The notes beneath the pieces are model-generated. The model worked only from the letters and a program-made list of their open reading frames with translations. It was not told the origin of the DNA and made no database searches. Of a stretch of 64,000 bases of DNA, positions 36,143-43,831 are shown one piece after another (positions within the stretch are counted from its first letter, which is position 1; the number at the start of each line of letters is the position of its first letter). The position numbers and the translations under genes are program-made. This DNA comes from Ga0077555 sp964500805 (GTDB lineage Bacteria; Pseudomonadota; Alphaproteobacteria; Rhizobiales; Hyphomicrobiaceae), in assembly GCA_964500805.1 (NCBI GenBank), contig CAZCQH010000010.1, forward strand, positions 1-64,000. The letters are read 5' to 3'.

Positions 36143-37750
36143 ATGGAATTCGACTACGTGATCGTTGGCGCTGGATCGGCGGGCTCGATTCTGGCGGACA
36201 GGCTTTCGGCCAGCGGCAAGTACAGCGTCATCGTATTGGAGGCGGGCCCCACCGACTACAAGAACCCGTTCATCCATTTTCCCGCGGGCTTCTTCAAGCT
36301 GCTCGAGAATACGAAGGTCAACTGGGTCTATCACACGGCGCCGGAGGAGCGCACGAAGAACCGTCGCATTCTCTATCCGCGCGGCCGCGTGCTTGGTGGC
36401 TCGTCGTCGATCAACGGCGTGATGCAGGTGCGGGGCCAGCGCGAAGACTACGACGACTGGGCCGCGATGGGCGCACATGGCTGGAGCTACGAGGAGGTGC
36501 TGCCCTACTTCAAACGCTCGGAGACATACTTGCCGGGTGATCCCGCCTATCGCGGCAAATCCGGTCCGCTGATCGTGGAGGAATACCGGGGCCATCACCC
36601 GCTGACACACGACTTCGTCAAGGCGGGCCAGCAGCTCGGACTGAAGTACAATCCGGATTACAACGGCGCGTTTCAGGACGGCGTCGGCTATGTGCAGCAG
36701 ACGCGCGCTGGGCGCTGGCGCATGTCGACGGCCCGCGCGTTCCTGCGCCCCGCGATGAAACGCTTCAACCTGAAAGTCGAGACTGGCGTTCTGGTGAAGG
36801 GGCTGAACTTCTCCGGCAATCGCATCTCGGGCGTGACGTTTGCGCGCGGCATGGGCAAAGGCGAGCCGGTCCCGGTCACGGCCAAGCGCGAGGTGATCGT
36901 CTGCGGCGGGGCAATTAACTCACCTCAGCTGCTCCAGCTTTCCGGAATCGGCAATCCAGAGCACCTGAAGTCGATCGGCGTGCCAGTGAAGGTGGCGTTG
37001 CCGGGCGTGGGCTACAACTTCCACGACCACTACGTCGCGCGTGTGGTGCGCGAAGTGAAAGGGCGCATCACCGTCAACGAGCAGTCGCGCGGCTGGCGGC
37101 TCGGCGTCGAGCTGGCGAAGTGGGTGTTCCGCGGCGACGGCATCCTCACCTACTCGGCCGGAAACGGCATCGCCTTTTGGCGCTCGCGTCCGGAACTTAC
37201 GCGCAGCGACATCCAGATGACGTTCGCTCCGGCGAGCTATCCCAACGGTCAGATTGGCAAGCTCGACACCATGCCCGGCATGACCTGCGGCGCGTGGGTA
37301 TCGCGACCCGAAGCGCGCGGAACCGTCCTTGCCAAGTCGGCGAACCCGCAGGAAGCACCCGAGATCAAACCCAACTATCTCGGCCACGAGCAGGATCGGC
37401 AGGTGATGGTCCACGCGCTCAGACTCTGCCGCAAGATGCTTCAGGCGCCAGTGTTCGATAGTTGCGGCGGCCGGGAGATCTACCCCGGCAAGGACATCGA
37501 GACGGACCACGAATGGCTGGATTATGCTTATCAGTACGGCAGCACGGTCTATCACCCGGTCGGCACCTGCAAGATGGGCACGGATCGCTTCGCCGTGGTC
37601 GATCCAGAACTGCGTGTCCATGGCGTTGCGGGCATGCGAATTGTCGATGCGTCGGTGTTTCCAAAAATGACGTCATCGAACACCAACGCGCCCACCATGA
37701 TGATTGCCGAGAAGGCCGCCGATCTGATTCTGAGTGCAGCTGAGAACTGA
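36143..37750 (+). CDS. GMC family FAD oxidoreductase (choline/alcohol dehydrogenase-like)
   Basis: A 535-residue glucose-methanol-choline oxidoreductase that oxidises an alcohol with FAD. The FAD-binding motif GAGSAG is at 9-14. The GMC signature GRVLGGSSSINGVMQVRG is complete, as is the second one, GGAINSPQLLQLSGIG. The active-site histidine lies in YHPVGTCKMG and the C-terminal Asn region in SSNTNAPTMMIAEKAADLI. The length fits the BetA/AlkJ-like branch. No betaine aldehyde dehydrogenase or BetI-like regulator is adjacent, so choline is only one of several possible substrates. Confidence 0.93.
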   Translation: MEFDYVIVGAGSAGSILADRLSASGKYSVIVLEAGPTDYKNPFIHFPAGFFKLLENTKVNWVYHTAPEERTKNRRILYPRGRVLGGSSSINGVMQVRGQREDYDDWAAMGAHGWSYEEVLPYFKRSETYLPGDPAYRGKSGPLIVEEYRGHHPLTHDFVKAGQQLGLKYNPDYNGAFQDGVGYVQQTRAGRWRMSTARAFLRPAMKRFNLKVETGVLVKGLNFSGNRISGVTFARGMGKGEPVPVTAKREVIVCGGAINSPQLLQLSGIGNPEHLKSIGVPVKVALPGVGYNFHDHYVARVVREVKGRITVNEQSRGWRLGVELAKWVFRGDGILTYSAGNGIAFWRSRPELTRSDIQMTFAPASYPNGQIGKLDTMPGMTCGAWVSRPEARGTVLAKSANPQEAPEIKPNYLGHEQDRQVMVHALRLCRKMLQAPVFDSCGGREIYPGKDIETDHEWLDYAYQYGSTVYHPVGTCKMGTDRFAVVDPELRVHGVAGMRIVDASVFPKMTSSNTNAPTMMIAEKAADLILSAAEN

Positions 37751-37901
37751 TTGTGGCATTTTGGCACTGAGTTGATGTAGATTCGCACCAGATGGATTTG
37801 GGCTTCGCGGTCGAACGCGATAGTTGGCAGGCGGCCTCGCCAATGCCGCAAGTCTTCACTATCTGTCTGATGGTCTGAACAATGGAGCGTGCGCCAATTC
37901 C

Positions 37902-38582
37902 ATGGCCTCGCGAGACGACATTGCGATCGAGATCACTCCTCAGGTGCTGTTGAAAGCCTATGCCTGCGGGATCTTCCCCATGGCTGAAAGCGCCGATGAC
38001 CCTGCGCTTTATTGGATCGAGCCACAGGCCCGCGGAGTGTTGCCGCTCAACCAAATCCACGTACCGCGCCGACTTGCGCGAACCATCCGAACGGGTGAGT
38101 TCGACGTGCGCGTCAACAGCGACTTCGAGCAGACGATTTCAGGATGCGCCGCCTCGCGGCCGGGGCGCCGCTCGACTTGGATCAACAGCCGCATACGTCA
38201 GCTCTACGGCGCGCTCTTTATAGAAGGGCACTGTCATACGGTGGAGGCATGGAAAGGCGGCCGCATGGTCGGCGGCCTTTATGGCGTGACGCTCGGCTCG
38301 GCCTTCTTCGGCGAGAGCATGTTCTCGACCGACCGCGATGCGAGCAAGGTGGCGCTCGTGTATTTGGCCGCGCGGCTCGTCGCCGGCCATTTCACCTTGC
38401 TCGACACCCAGTTCGTCACCGACCATCTCCGGCAATTCGGTACAATCGAGCTCGATAAGGCTCAGTTCCAGACGCAGCTTGATCAAGCCCTGCAGGGCAA
38501 GGGTGACTTCCATGCCCTGCCAAAAGATGCGAGCGCGGAGGTCGTGCTGTCGCTTGTGCGCGGAGCGGGCGGCTCGGCATGA
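37902..38582 (+). CDS. aat: Leucyl/phenylalanyl-tRNA--protein transferase
   Basis: A 226-residue cytoplasmic aminoacyl-transferase of the N-degron pathway. It adds Leu or Phe from charged tRNA to proteins with N-terminal Lys or Arg, marking them for ClpS/ClpAP. Family motifs are ACGIFPMAES...LYWIEPQARGVLPL, the conserved RSTWINSRI, GHCHTVEAWKGGRMVGGLYGVTLGSAFFGESMFS and LLDTQFVTDHLRQFG. The ATG at 37902 matches the normal family N-terminus. It is 151 bp downstream of the GMC gene, probably an independent unit. Confidence 0.96.
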   Translation: MASRDDIAIEITPQVLLKAYACGIFPMAESADDPALYWIEPQARGVLPLNQIHVPRRLARTIRTGEFDVRVNSDFEQTISGCAASRPGRRSTWINSRIRQLYGALFIEGHCHTVEAWKGGRMVGGLYGVTLGSAFFGESMFSTDRDASKVALVYLAARLVAGHFTLLDTQFVTDHLRQFGTIELDKAQFQTQLDQALQGKGDFHALPKDASAEVVLSLVRGAGGSA

Positions 38583-38793
38583 CATGCGCAGTCAACCTGC
38601 TGCCGTGCGATGTGCCGGGGATCATGCTGTCGGGCTTCACGGGCCCAGGGCTGGTGCGGAGTGCGCGGCAAGTTGTCGGACTTCGCCGGAACTGAGGCTG
38701 TGCGTGATCGAAGCGATGAGGCTCACTCCGACCTACGGTTTCGATTTGTTCTAAGGGCTGTGCCGGAGACCAAGGTGTCTACGTCCGACGCCG

Positions 38794-39381
38794 TCACTGA
38801 TCTCCAAGCAACTTACGCCAGTTGAAAAAGCGGGGAACATCCCGGCAGTAGGTGCGGTAGGCCTCGCCGTAGATCCTTTCGAGCCACGGCTCCTCGCAGA
38901 GCACCATCAGCCAGTAGACGGCCATCATGGCGCCGGCGAGCAAGTACGTCGGCGCGTTATCGATGGCGAGCGCGAGGGCTGCGTAGACGACGATCAGCAT
39001 CGCGTTCTGTGGATTGCGCGTCCACTGGTAGATGCCGCCGGTGACGAGTCCATCCTGAGCCCCGTAGCTGTTGTCGCGACCGAGCACGAAAAACGCATAG
39101 AGAAAGAGGGCGAGCGAGGCAGCGAGGACAATGAGCGCAAGCAGGCGCAACCCCCCTGGCAGGCCGAGGTAATTCTGATAACCCGACCACCAGGTCAGAA
39201 GAGCTGTGGCAAAGGTCAGCACATTGAGGCCGCGGAAGAGTGGCCAGAACACGCAGCTCTGCCAGGTTTTCGGTCCGGGTGTCGGCCAGATGCGAAGGTC
39301 CTTGAAGATCAGCGTCGCGATCAGGAGCAGCGGAAGCACTATGCCGACAATCGTGCCGATCGAGATAAGCAGGTCGATCAT
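38794..39381 (-). CDS. Isoprenylcysteine carboxyl methyltransferase/PEMT-like membrane protein
   Basis: A 195-residue integral membrane protein with five or six helices and the C-terminal SAM-binding signature of the ICMT/phospholipid methyltransferase superfamily: GIYQWTRNPQN, followed by LCEEPWLERIYGEAYRTYCRDVPRFF. It would methylate a lipid or lipophilic substrate at the membrane; the acceptor is unknown. It is last in a minus-strand operon, 21 bp after the cytochrome c gene and behind the quinoprotein dehydrogenase. Confidence 0.85.
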   Translation of the reverse strand: MIDLLISIGTIVGIVLPLLLIATLIFKDLRIWPTPGPKTWQSCVFWPLFRGLNVLTFATALLTWWSGYQNYLGLPGGLRLLALIVLAASLALFLYAFFVLGRDNSYGAQDGLVTGGIYQWTRNPQNAMLIVVYAALALAIDNAPTYLLAGAMMAVYWLMVLCEEPWLERIYGEAYRTYCRDVPRFFNWRKLLGDQ

Positions 39382-39402
39382 GCGGCGCGTTCCGTGGCCA
39401 GG

Positions 39403-40038
39403 CTATTTCTGCCGCGCGAGGAAGTGGGCCATGGCATCGATGTCTGCATCGGAGATGCCATAGAGGGCGGCGGTCATGCTGGTGTCGGAGCCGACGCGCT
39501 GGTTGTCGCGATATTGGCGCATGGTCATGGCAAGGTAGTCTTCCCGCTGGCTGGAGATGCGTGGAATCTGCTCGCGGCCGAGAAGGCTGGGCAAATGGCA
39601 GTTGTTGCAGCGGAGTGGCGCCATCAGTGAGGCACCCCGCTGCAGGCGGGTCGCGTCGGTTGTAGCGCTCGCGGCCGGCATGAGCGGCAGTTTGGCGAAG
39701 GCGTCGGCGAGCCTAAGGATCTCCTCGTCTTTCAGTCCTTCGACAAACGGCGTCATCAGCTCGGATTTACGCAGGCCCTCGCGAAAGAGGATCAGCTGGT
39801 TGGTTAGAAACAGCGGCTGCTGGCCTGCAATCGAGGGCACATTTGGTGCTGTTGCGTTACCGCCTTCGCCGTGGCACGTCGTGCATGCCTCGAGCTGCTC
39901 GGCGAGCGGTTTGCCCGCGACCGACTGCGAGGTGGGTTTGGGCTGAGCGCATGGTGACGTTGCACTTCCGACCGACAAAAGAAGCGCGGCTGCCAACATA
40001 GGCAGCCGCGCCAATCGTCGTATCGCGGAGTGACGCAT
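39403..40038 (-). CDS. Dihaem cytochrome c (c4/c553-like)
   Basis: A 211-residue periplasmic cytochrome with a signal peptide (residues about 1-31) and two haem-binding motifs, CTTCH (52-56) and CNNCH (144-148). Each heads a class I cytochrome c domain (MTPFVEGLKDEEILRLADAFAKL as the Met-ligand helix of the first). It overlaps the dehydrogenase gene by one base (TAATG), so the two are co-translated. The obvious role is to take electrons from the quinoprotein and pass them to the respiratory chain. Confidence 0.92.
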   Translation of the reverse strand: MRHSAIRRLARLPMLAAALLLSVGSATSPCAQPKPTSQSVAGKPLAEQLEACTTCHGEGGNATAPNVPSIAGQQPLFLTNQLILFREGLRKSELMTPFVEGLKDEEILRLADAFAKLPLMPAASATTDATRLQRGASLMAPLRCNNCHLPSLLGREQIPRISSQREDYLAMTMRQYRDNQRVGSDTSMTAALYGISDADIDAMAHFLARQK

Positions 40039-41354
40039 TACTTCTTCTTTGGTTCCGCCTTGCCCGCGTCGGCTGCCTTCTGCGTGCCGTAGCTGATGCG
40101 GTAGATGGCACCATTTTGCTCATCGGACACCAGCAGGGACCCATCCGGCAGCTGCTGAACGTCGACTGGACGCCCATGGAAGGCATTACCCTTCTCGTCG
40201 AGGAGACCGGTTAGGAACGGTTTGATCTGAGCCGTGCGGCCATTAGCGGAGATGGTCGCGGTGACCACGTCATAGCCGAACTTCTGGTCGCGATTCCACG
40301 AGCCGCGTCGGGCGATGAACGCCACATTCTTGTAGGCTGCGGGGAACATGCTGCCCGTGTAGAAGCGGATGCCGAGGGCGGCCGCATGCGGTCCCAGCAG
40401 CGCAACGGGACGCTCCACGCCGGCGCAAGCTTCCGGCTTCTTGATGTCGGGATCTGCAATGCCTTGCGCGTGGCAGTAGGGATAACCGTAGAAGGCGCCG
40501 ATCTTGTTGGCTGGAACGCGATTGAGCTCCTCCTCGGGGCCGGAATTGCCGGCCCAGTCGCGGCCGTTGTCGGTGAACCAGAGCTCTTTGGTGGTCGGAT
40601 GGAAGGCGAGGCCTACGGAGTTGCGCACGCCGCGCGCCACGATCTCCATCCCCGAGCCGTCGAGATTGTAGCGGCGGATCTGTGCGTGGAGTCCGCTGTT
40701 GACCTCGCAAATGTTACAGGGCGCGCCGATCGGGATGTAGATCTTGTTGTCGGGGCCGAGCGCCAGGAACTTCCAGCCGTGGTGCTCTTCCTTCGGCAGG
40801 TTGAACTTCTCCGTCAGGTCAACCGGCGTGCCGGGGTTGTCGAGCTTGTCCTCGATGTTATCGTAGCGCAGCACCTGGTTGATGGCGACGACGTAAAGCG
40901 AGCCGTTGTGGTAGAGCACGCCATTCGGCTGCTTCAAGCCCTGAGCGATGATCTTGTGCTCGGTCTTGCCGCCCTTCTCTGTGATCGCGTAGACGCGGCC
41001 GATCACACGCGTGCCGGCGAAGACCGTGCCCTTGTCGCCGCGGGTCATCATGCGCGCGCCGGGCATGCCGTGCGCCCAGATCTCCGCCTTGAAGCCGGCT
41101 GGCACTTTCAGTTTGTCGACGGGGATCTTGTCGAGCGGTGTCACCGTCATCGGCGTTGCATGCGGTGCAAGCTGTGAGTTTTCCATGCTCTTTGGCATGC
41201 CTTGCTTCCAGGCAGGCGGACCAGCGGGTGCGGCCGTTGCGGCTGCTGCCGGAGTTGCCGGAGCTGCCGGCTGCTGAGCTTGGGCAATGGATAGCGAGAG
41301 AGCGAGCGCTAGAGCGGTACCGGCGGGCAAACCAAGTCGGGTCATCATTGGCAT
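40038..41354 (-). CDS. PQQ-dependent sugar/sorbosone dehydrogenase-like quinoprotein
   Basis: A 438-residue periplasmic six-bladed beta-propeller of the soluble glucose dehydrogenase/L-sorbosone dehydrogenase family, which oxidises sugars or aldehydes with PQQ. The signal peptide ends at AQAQ (about residue 26), then an Ala/Pro-rich linker to about 50. Propeller landmarks are IYIPIGAPCNICEVN (Ca/PQQ region), GVRNSVGLAFHPTTKELWFTDNGRDW, RRGSWNR and GRPVDVQQLPDGSLLVSDEQNGAIYRISY. GAGGAGG precedes the ATG by 7 nt. It heads an operon with the cytochrome c. No pqq synthesis genes lie in the window. Confidence 0.9.
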   Translation of the reverse strand: MPMMTRLGLPAGTALALALSLSIAQAQQPAAPATPAAAATAAPAGPPAWKQGMPKSMENSQLAPHATPMTVTPLDKIPVDKLKVPAGFKAEIWAHGMPGARMMTRGDKGTVFAGTRVIGRVYAITEKGGKTEHKIIAQGLKQPNGVLYHNGSLYVVAINQVLRYDNIEDKLDNPGTPVDLTEKFNLPKEEHHGWKFLALGPDNKIYIPIGAPCNICEVNSGLHAQIRRYNLDGSGMEIVARGVRNSVGLAFHPTTKELWFTDNGRDWAGNSGPEEELNRVPANKIGAFYGYPYCHAQGIADPDIKKPEACAGVERPVALLGPHAAALGIRFYTGSMFPAAYKNVAFIARRGSWNRDQKFGYDVVTATISANGRTAQIKPFLTGLLDEKGNAFHGRPVDVQQLPDGSLLVSDEQNGAIYRISYGTQKAADAGKAEPKKK

Positions 41355-41513
41355 TCTGAATCCTCCTCGAGCTCCCGCTTCTTGATGTGTCGGGGCGGTT
41401 CGAGCCTAGTTCAGCTGTTGGCGAACAGCAATGAATCATGCGTACGACTTGCGCTAGCACTGATCGTGCTATCCGACTGAGAACCGGAACAGCACGGCGC
41501 CATTTCCCTGATC

Positions 41514-42608
41514 CTATGGGCGGAGTGGCTTTACCGGCGTCTCAGTCTGCCACGGACTTGGAGCGCGTGATTCAACGTCTGTTTGCTTGCACGCCTGTGC
41601 GGGAGTTGCGCGGGATAACAGAACGCTGCGTATCAGGTGTCCTCCAGCGGCGGTTGGGATGGGAATTTCCGAGCAGTTGTGCTCCCTTGCGTTTCGGCTT
41701 GTCAGCAGAAATGGCTTCAGTCGCGAAATTCCAGCTTGTTGAACGACCTGCAGCGCTACCTGTCCCGCCTGGATGCGGCAATCGCTTCCTGGAAACGCCC
41801 GGAAACAGAGCGTCGTCGGGCTTGCACGCTGGGTCAGGTGCACGCCGTCACCAATCAGGGTGCCGAGCAGGCGCTCGGAGCAAGCACCGATCTGGGCGTA
41901 ACGTGCGACCCGTGATGATGCTTCGGCAGGCGAGCAGGGGCGACCTAGGAAACGTTCGACGTTGCCATGCTCGTCGGGGGTGACCAGCCGGACAGCGGGT
42001 GCGATCTCACTCTCTGCTGGGTACTGGCTGGGTTCGAAGCGCTCGGCTTCGACAAGCAGGTCCACCCACGCATCGACGCCCGCTGCCTTGATCATGCGGC
42101 GGAGTGCGGCGCAATAACCTTCGGTGGGTTGAAGCGGGATATCGTTGACCAACAGGGCGCAGAGATTGTCGATGACGATCGTGAACCGAATGCCCGGGGC
42201 ATAGACTTCTCGCACACGTGCGCGAAATCGGGCAGCCTGCTGCAGCACCAAGAGCTCGCCGAGCCCCGTGTCAAAGCAGAGGCCGGCGCCACCTTCCTCC
42301 AGGCTCGCATGATAGCCGCCACCCAGATCCAAGAAGAAACGAATAGCGACGCCTTTGTCGGTCGCTGATCGGATTTGACGAACAATTTCCGAACGGTATC
42401 GCGCAACTTTCGATTTGCTGAGGTAGCAGAAGTCGCGGCATGTCAAGATATCAAATATTTCCTCGGGCAAGCTACCGACCGGTTGGTGGGTCCACTTTGC
42501 CGATTCGCAATCCGGTATTTCCGCCATTATTTCCTGGACATAGCAGAGCGCGTGGAGATGAGCGGAATCTGTTGAAATGGAAGACAGATTTTCACGAATA
42601 GATGCCAT
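41514..42608 (-). CDS. Putative isonitrile (isocyanide) synthase-like protein, divergent
   Basis: A 364-residue protein without a close recognised family. The order of motifs resembles the DIT1/PvcA isonitrile synthase family. There is an N-terminal helical part, then a strand with GVAIRFFLDLGGGYHAS (where PvcA has FPAKSPN), then LGELLVLQQ...VREVYAPGIRFTIVID (PvcA-like E..L...I.EIY.PG..LTI..D), then a helix YCAALRRMI. A C-terminal segment, ERLLGTLIGDGVHLT, matches the family's late strand. The ATG at 42608 has GGGGGAG 6 nt upstream. No PvcB-type oxygenase is adjacent. The assignment rests on pattern only. Confidence 0.5.
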   Translation of the reverse strand: MASIRENLSSISTDSAHLHALCYVQEIMAEIPDCESAKWTHQPVGSLPEEIFDILTCRDFCYLSKSKVARYRSEIVRQIRSATDKGVAIRFFLDLGGGYHASLEEGGAGLCFDTGLGELLVLQQAARFRARVREVYAPGIRFTIVIDNLCALLVNDIPLQPTEGYCAALRRMIKAAGVDAWVDLLVEAERFEPSQYPAESEIAPAVRLVTPDEHGNVERFLGRPCSPAEASSRVARYAQIGACSERLLGTLIGDGVHLTQRASPTTLCFRAFPGSDCRIQAGQVALQVVQQAGISRLKPFLLTSRNAREHNCSEIPIPTAAGGHLIRSVLLSRATPAQACKQTDVESRAPSPWQTETPVKPLRP

Positions 42609-42721
42609 TCGCAACTCCCCCAGGATGGCCAACGCCAAACTCTACTTGAGCGTGTGTGAGCCGACAACTTGCTGTCAGCAACTAAGTGCCTTGCGGAATA
42701 TGAATAGCTGAGTTTCCATGT

Positions 42722-43781
42722 ATGAAACGTCCATCGAGAAGACGAGCGATGAAGCGGCTTCTGGCAGGCGGGGTCGGGCTGGCAGGCGGCGCCGCGGGGT
42801 TCCTGCCGCGCAAAGCCAACGCCTATTACAGAGGGCCTGTTTCAGACCATTTCGACGGGACCGTTTTCTTCAATCCGGGTGGGCGCCAACCGAGGAACCC
42901 ATCTCATCTCTTCAATCTCTATTTTCGGGAGAATTGGGCGAAGTGGCCCGCAGCTACCGAAGTGGCAGCGCCTGTGCGTGTCCCGACTCGGGTAGAGCAG
43001 GGCGCGCGTCTCACCTTTGTCGGACATGCGAGCTGGCTCATCCAGGCCGAGGGGCTGAACCTGCTAATCGATCCAATCTGGTCCGAGCGTGCGAGCCCCT
43101 ACTCGTTCGCGGGGCCCAAGCGATCGAACCCGCCGGGCGTCGACTTCCAGCATCTACCGCCGATCGATGCCGTGCTGATCACGCACAATCATTACGATCA
43201 CCTTGATCTCCCAACGCTGGCGCGGCTCTGGGCCCGAGACCGGCCCCGGGTCGTGACGCCGCTTGGCAACGACGCAATAATTCGGGCGCACCTTCCGGAC
43301 ATCGCGGCAAGCACGCTCGACTGGCGCCAGAACACATCGCTCTCGATGCGCGTGCGCGTGCACGCGGAGCCGACGCAGCACTGGTCTGCGCGTGGCTTGC
43401 GCGATCGGCGGCATGCGCTTTGGGCGAGCTTCGTCATCGAGACGCCTCGTGTCCGGATCTATGCGGTGGGGTTTCGGGGACGGGCGGACGTTCCGAGAGG
43501 TGGCGGCCCGTCATCTCAAGATCGACGTGGCGCTGTTGCCCATCGGCGCCTACGAGCCGCGTTGGTTCATGGCCGATCAGCACATGAACCCTGCCGAGGC
43601 AGTGCAAGCATTCGAGCTTTCAGGCGCCACCGCGGCGCTCGGCCATCACTGGGGCACATTCCAGCTCACGACCGAGGCACACGATGCGCCGGAGGTTCAC
43701 CTGAGCGAGGCTCTTCAACAGCGGAATATTCCGATTGAGCGGTTCCGCGCCATGCGTCCCGGCATGATTTTTACGCTCTAG
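42722..43781 (+). pseudogene. Metallo-beta-lactamase-fold hydrolase (NAPE-PLD/UlaG-like), frameshifted
   Basis: Two overlapping frames together encode one MBL-fold protein of about 350 residues. The first (from ATG 42722) has a Tat-like signal (SRRRAMKRLLAGGVGLAGG), FVGHASWLIQAEG and the zinc motif THNHYDHLD. The second frame continues to the stop at 43781 with GDGRTFREVAARHLKIDVALLPIGAYEPRWFM, QHMNPAEAV and GHHWGTFQL. The break is at about 43466-43472. At that point the family motif GDTG, whose Asp bridges the two metals, is missing: the DNA reads GCGGTGGGGTTTCGGGG where about 8 extra bases would be expected. Either the gene is dead or the read has an error. Confidence 0.85.
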
Positions 43782-43831
43782 CCAGGCCACATCGGCCATC
43801 GCCCCACTGTCAGATGCGGGAGGGTTCTGGT

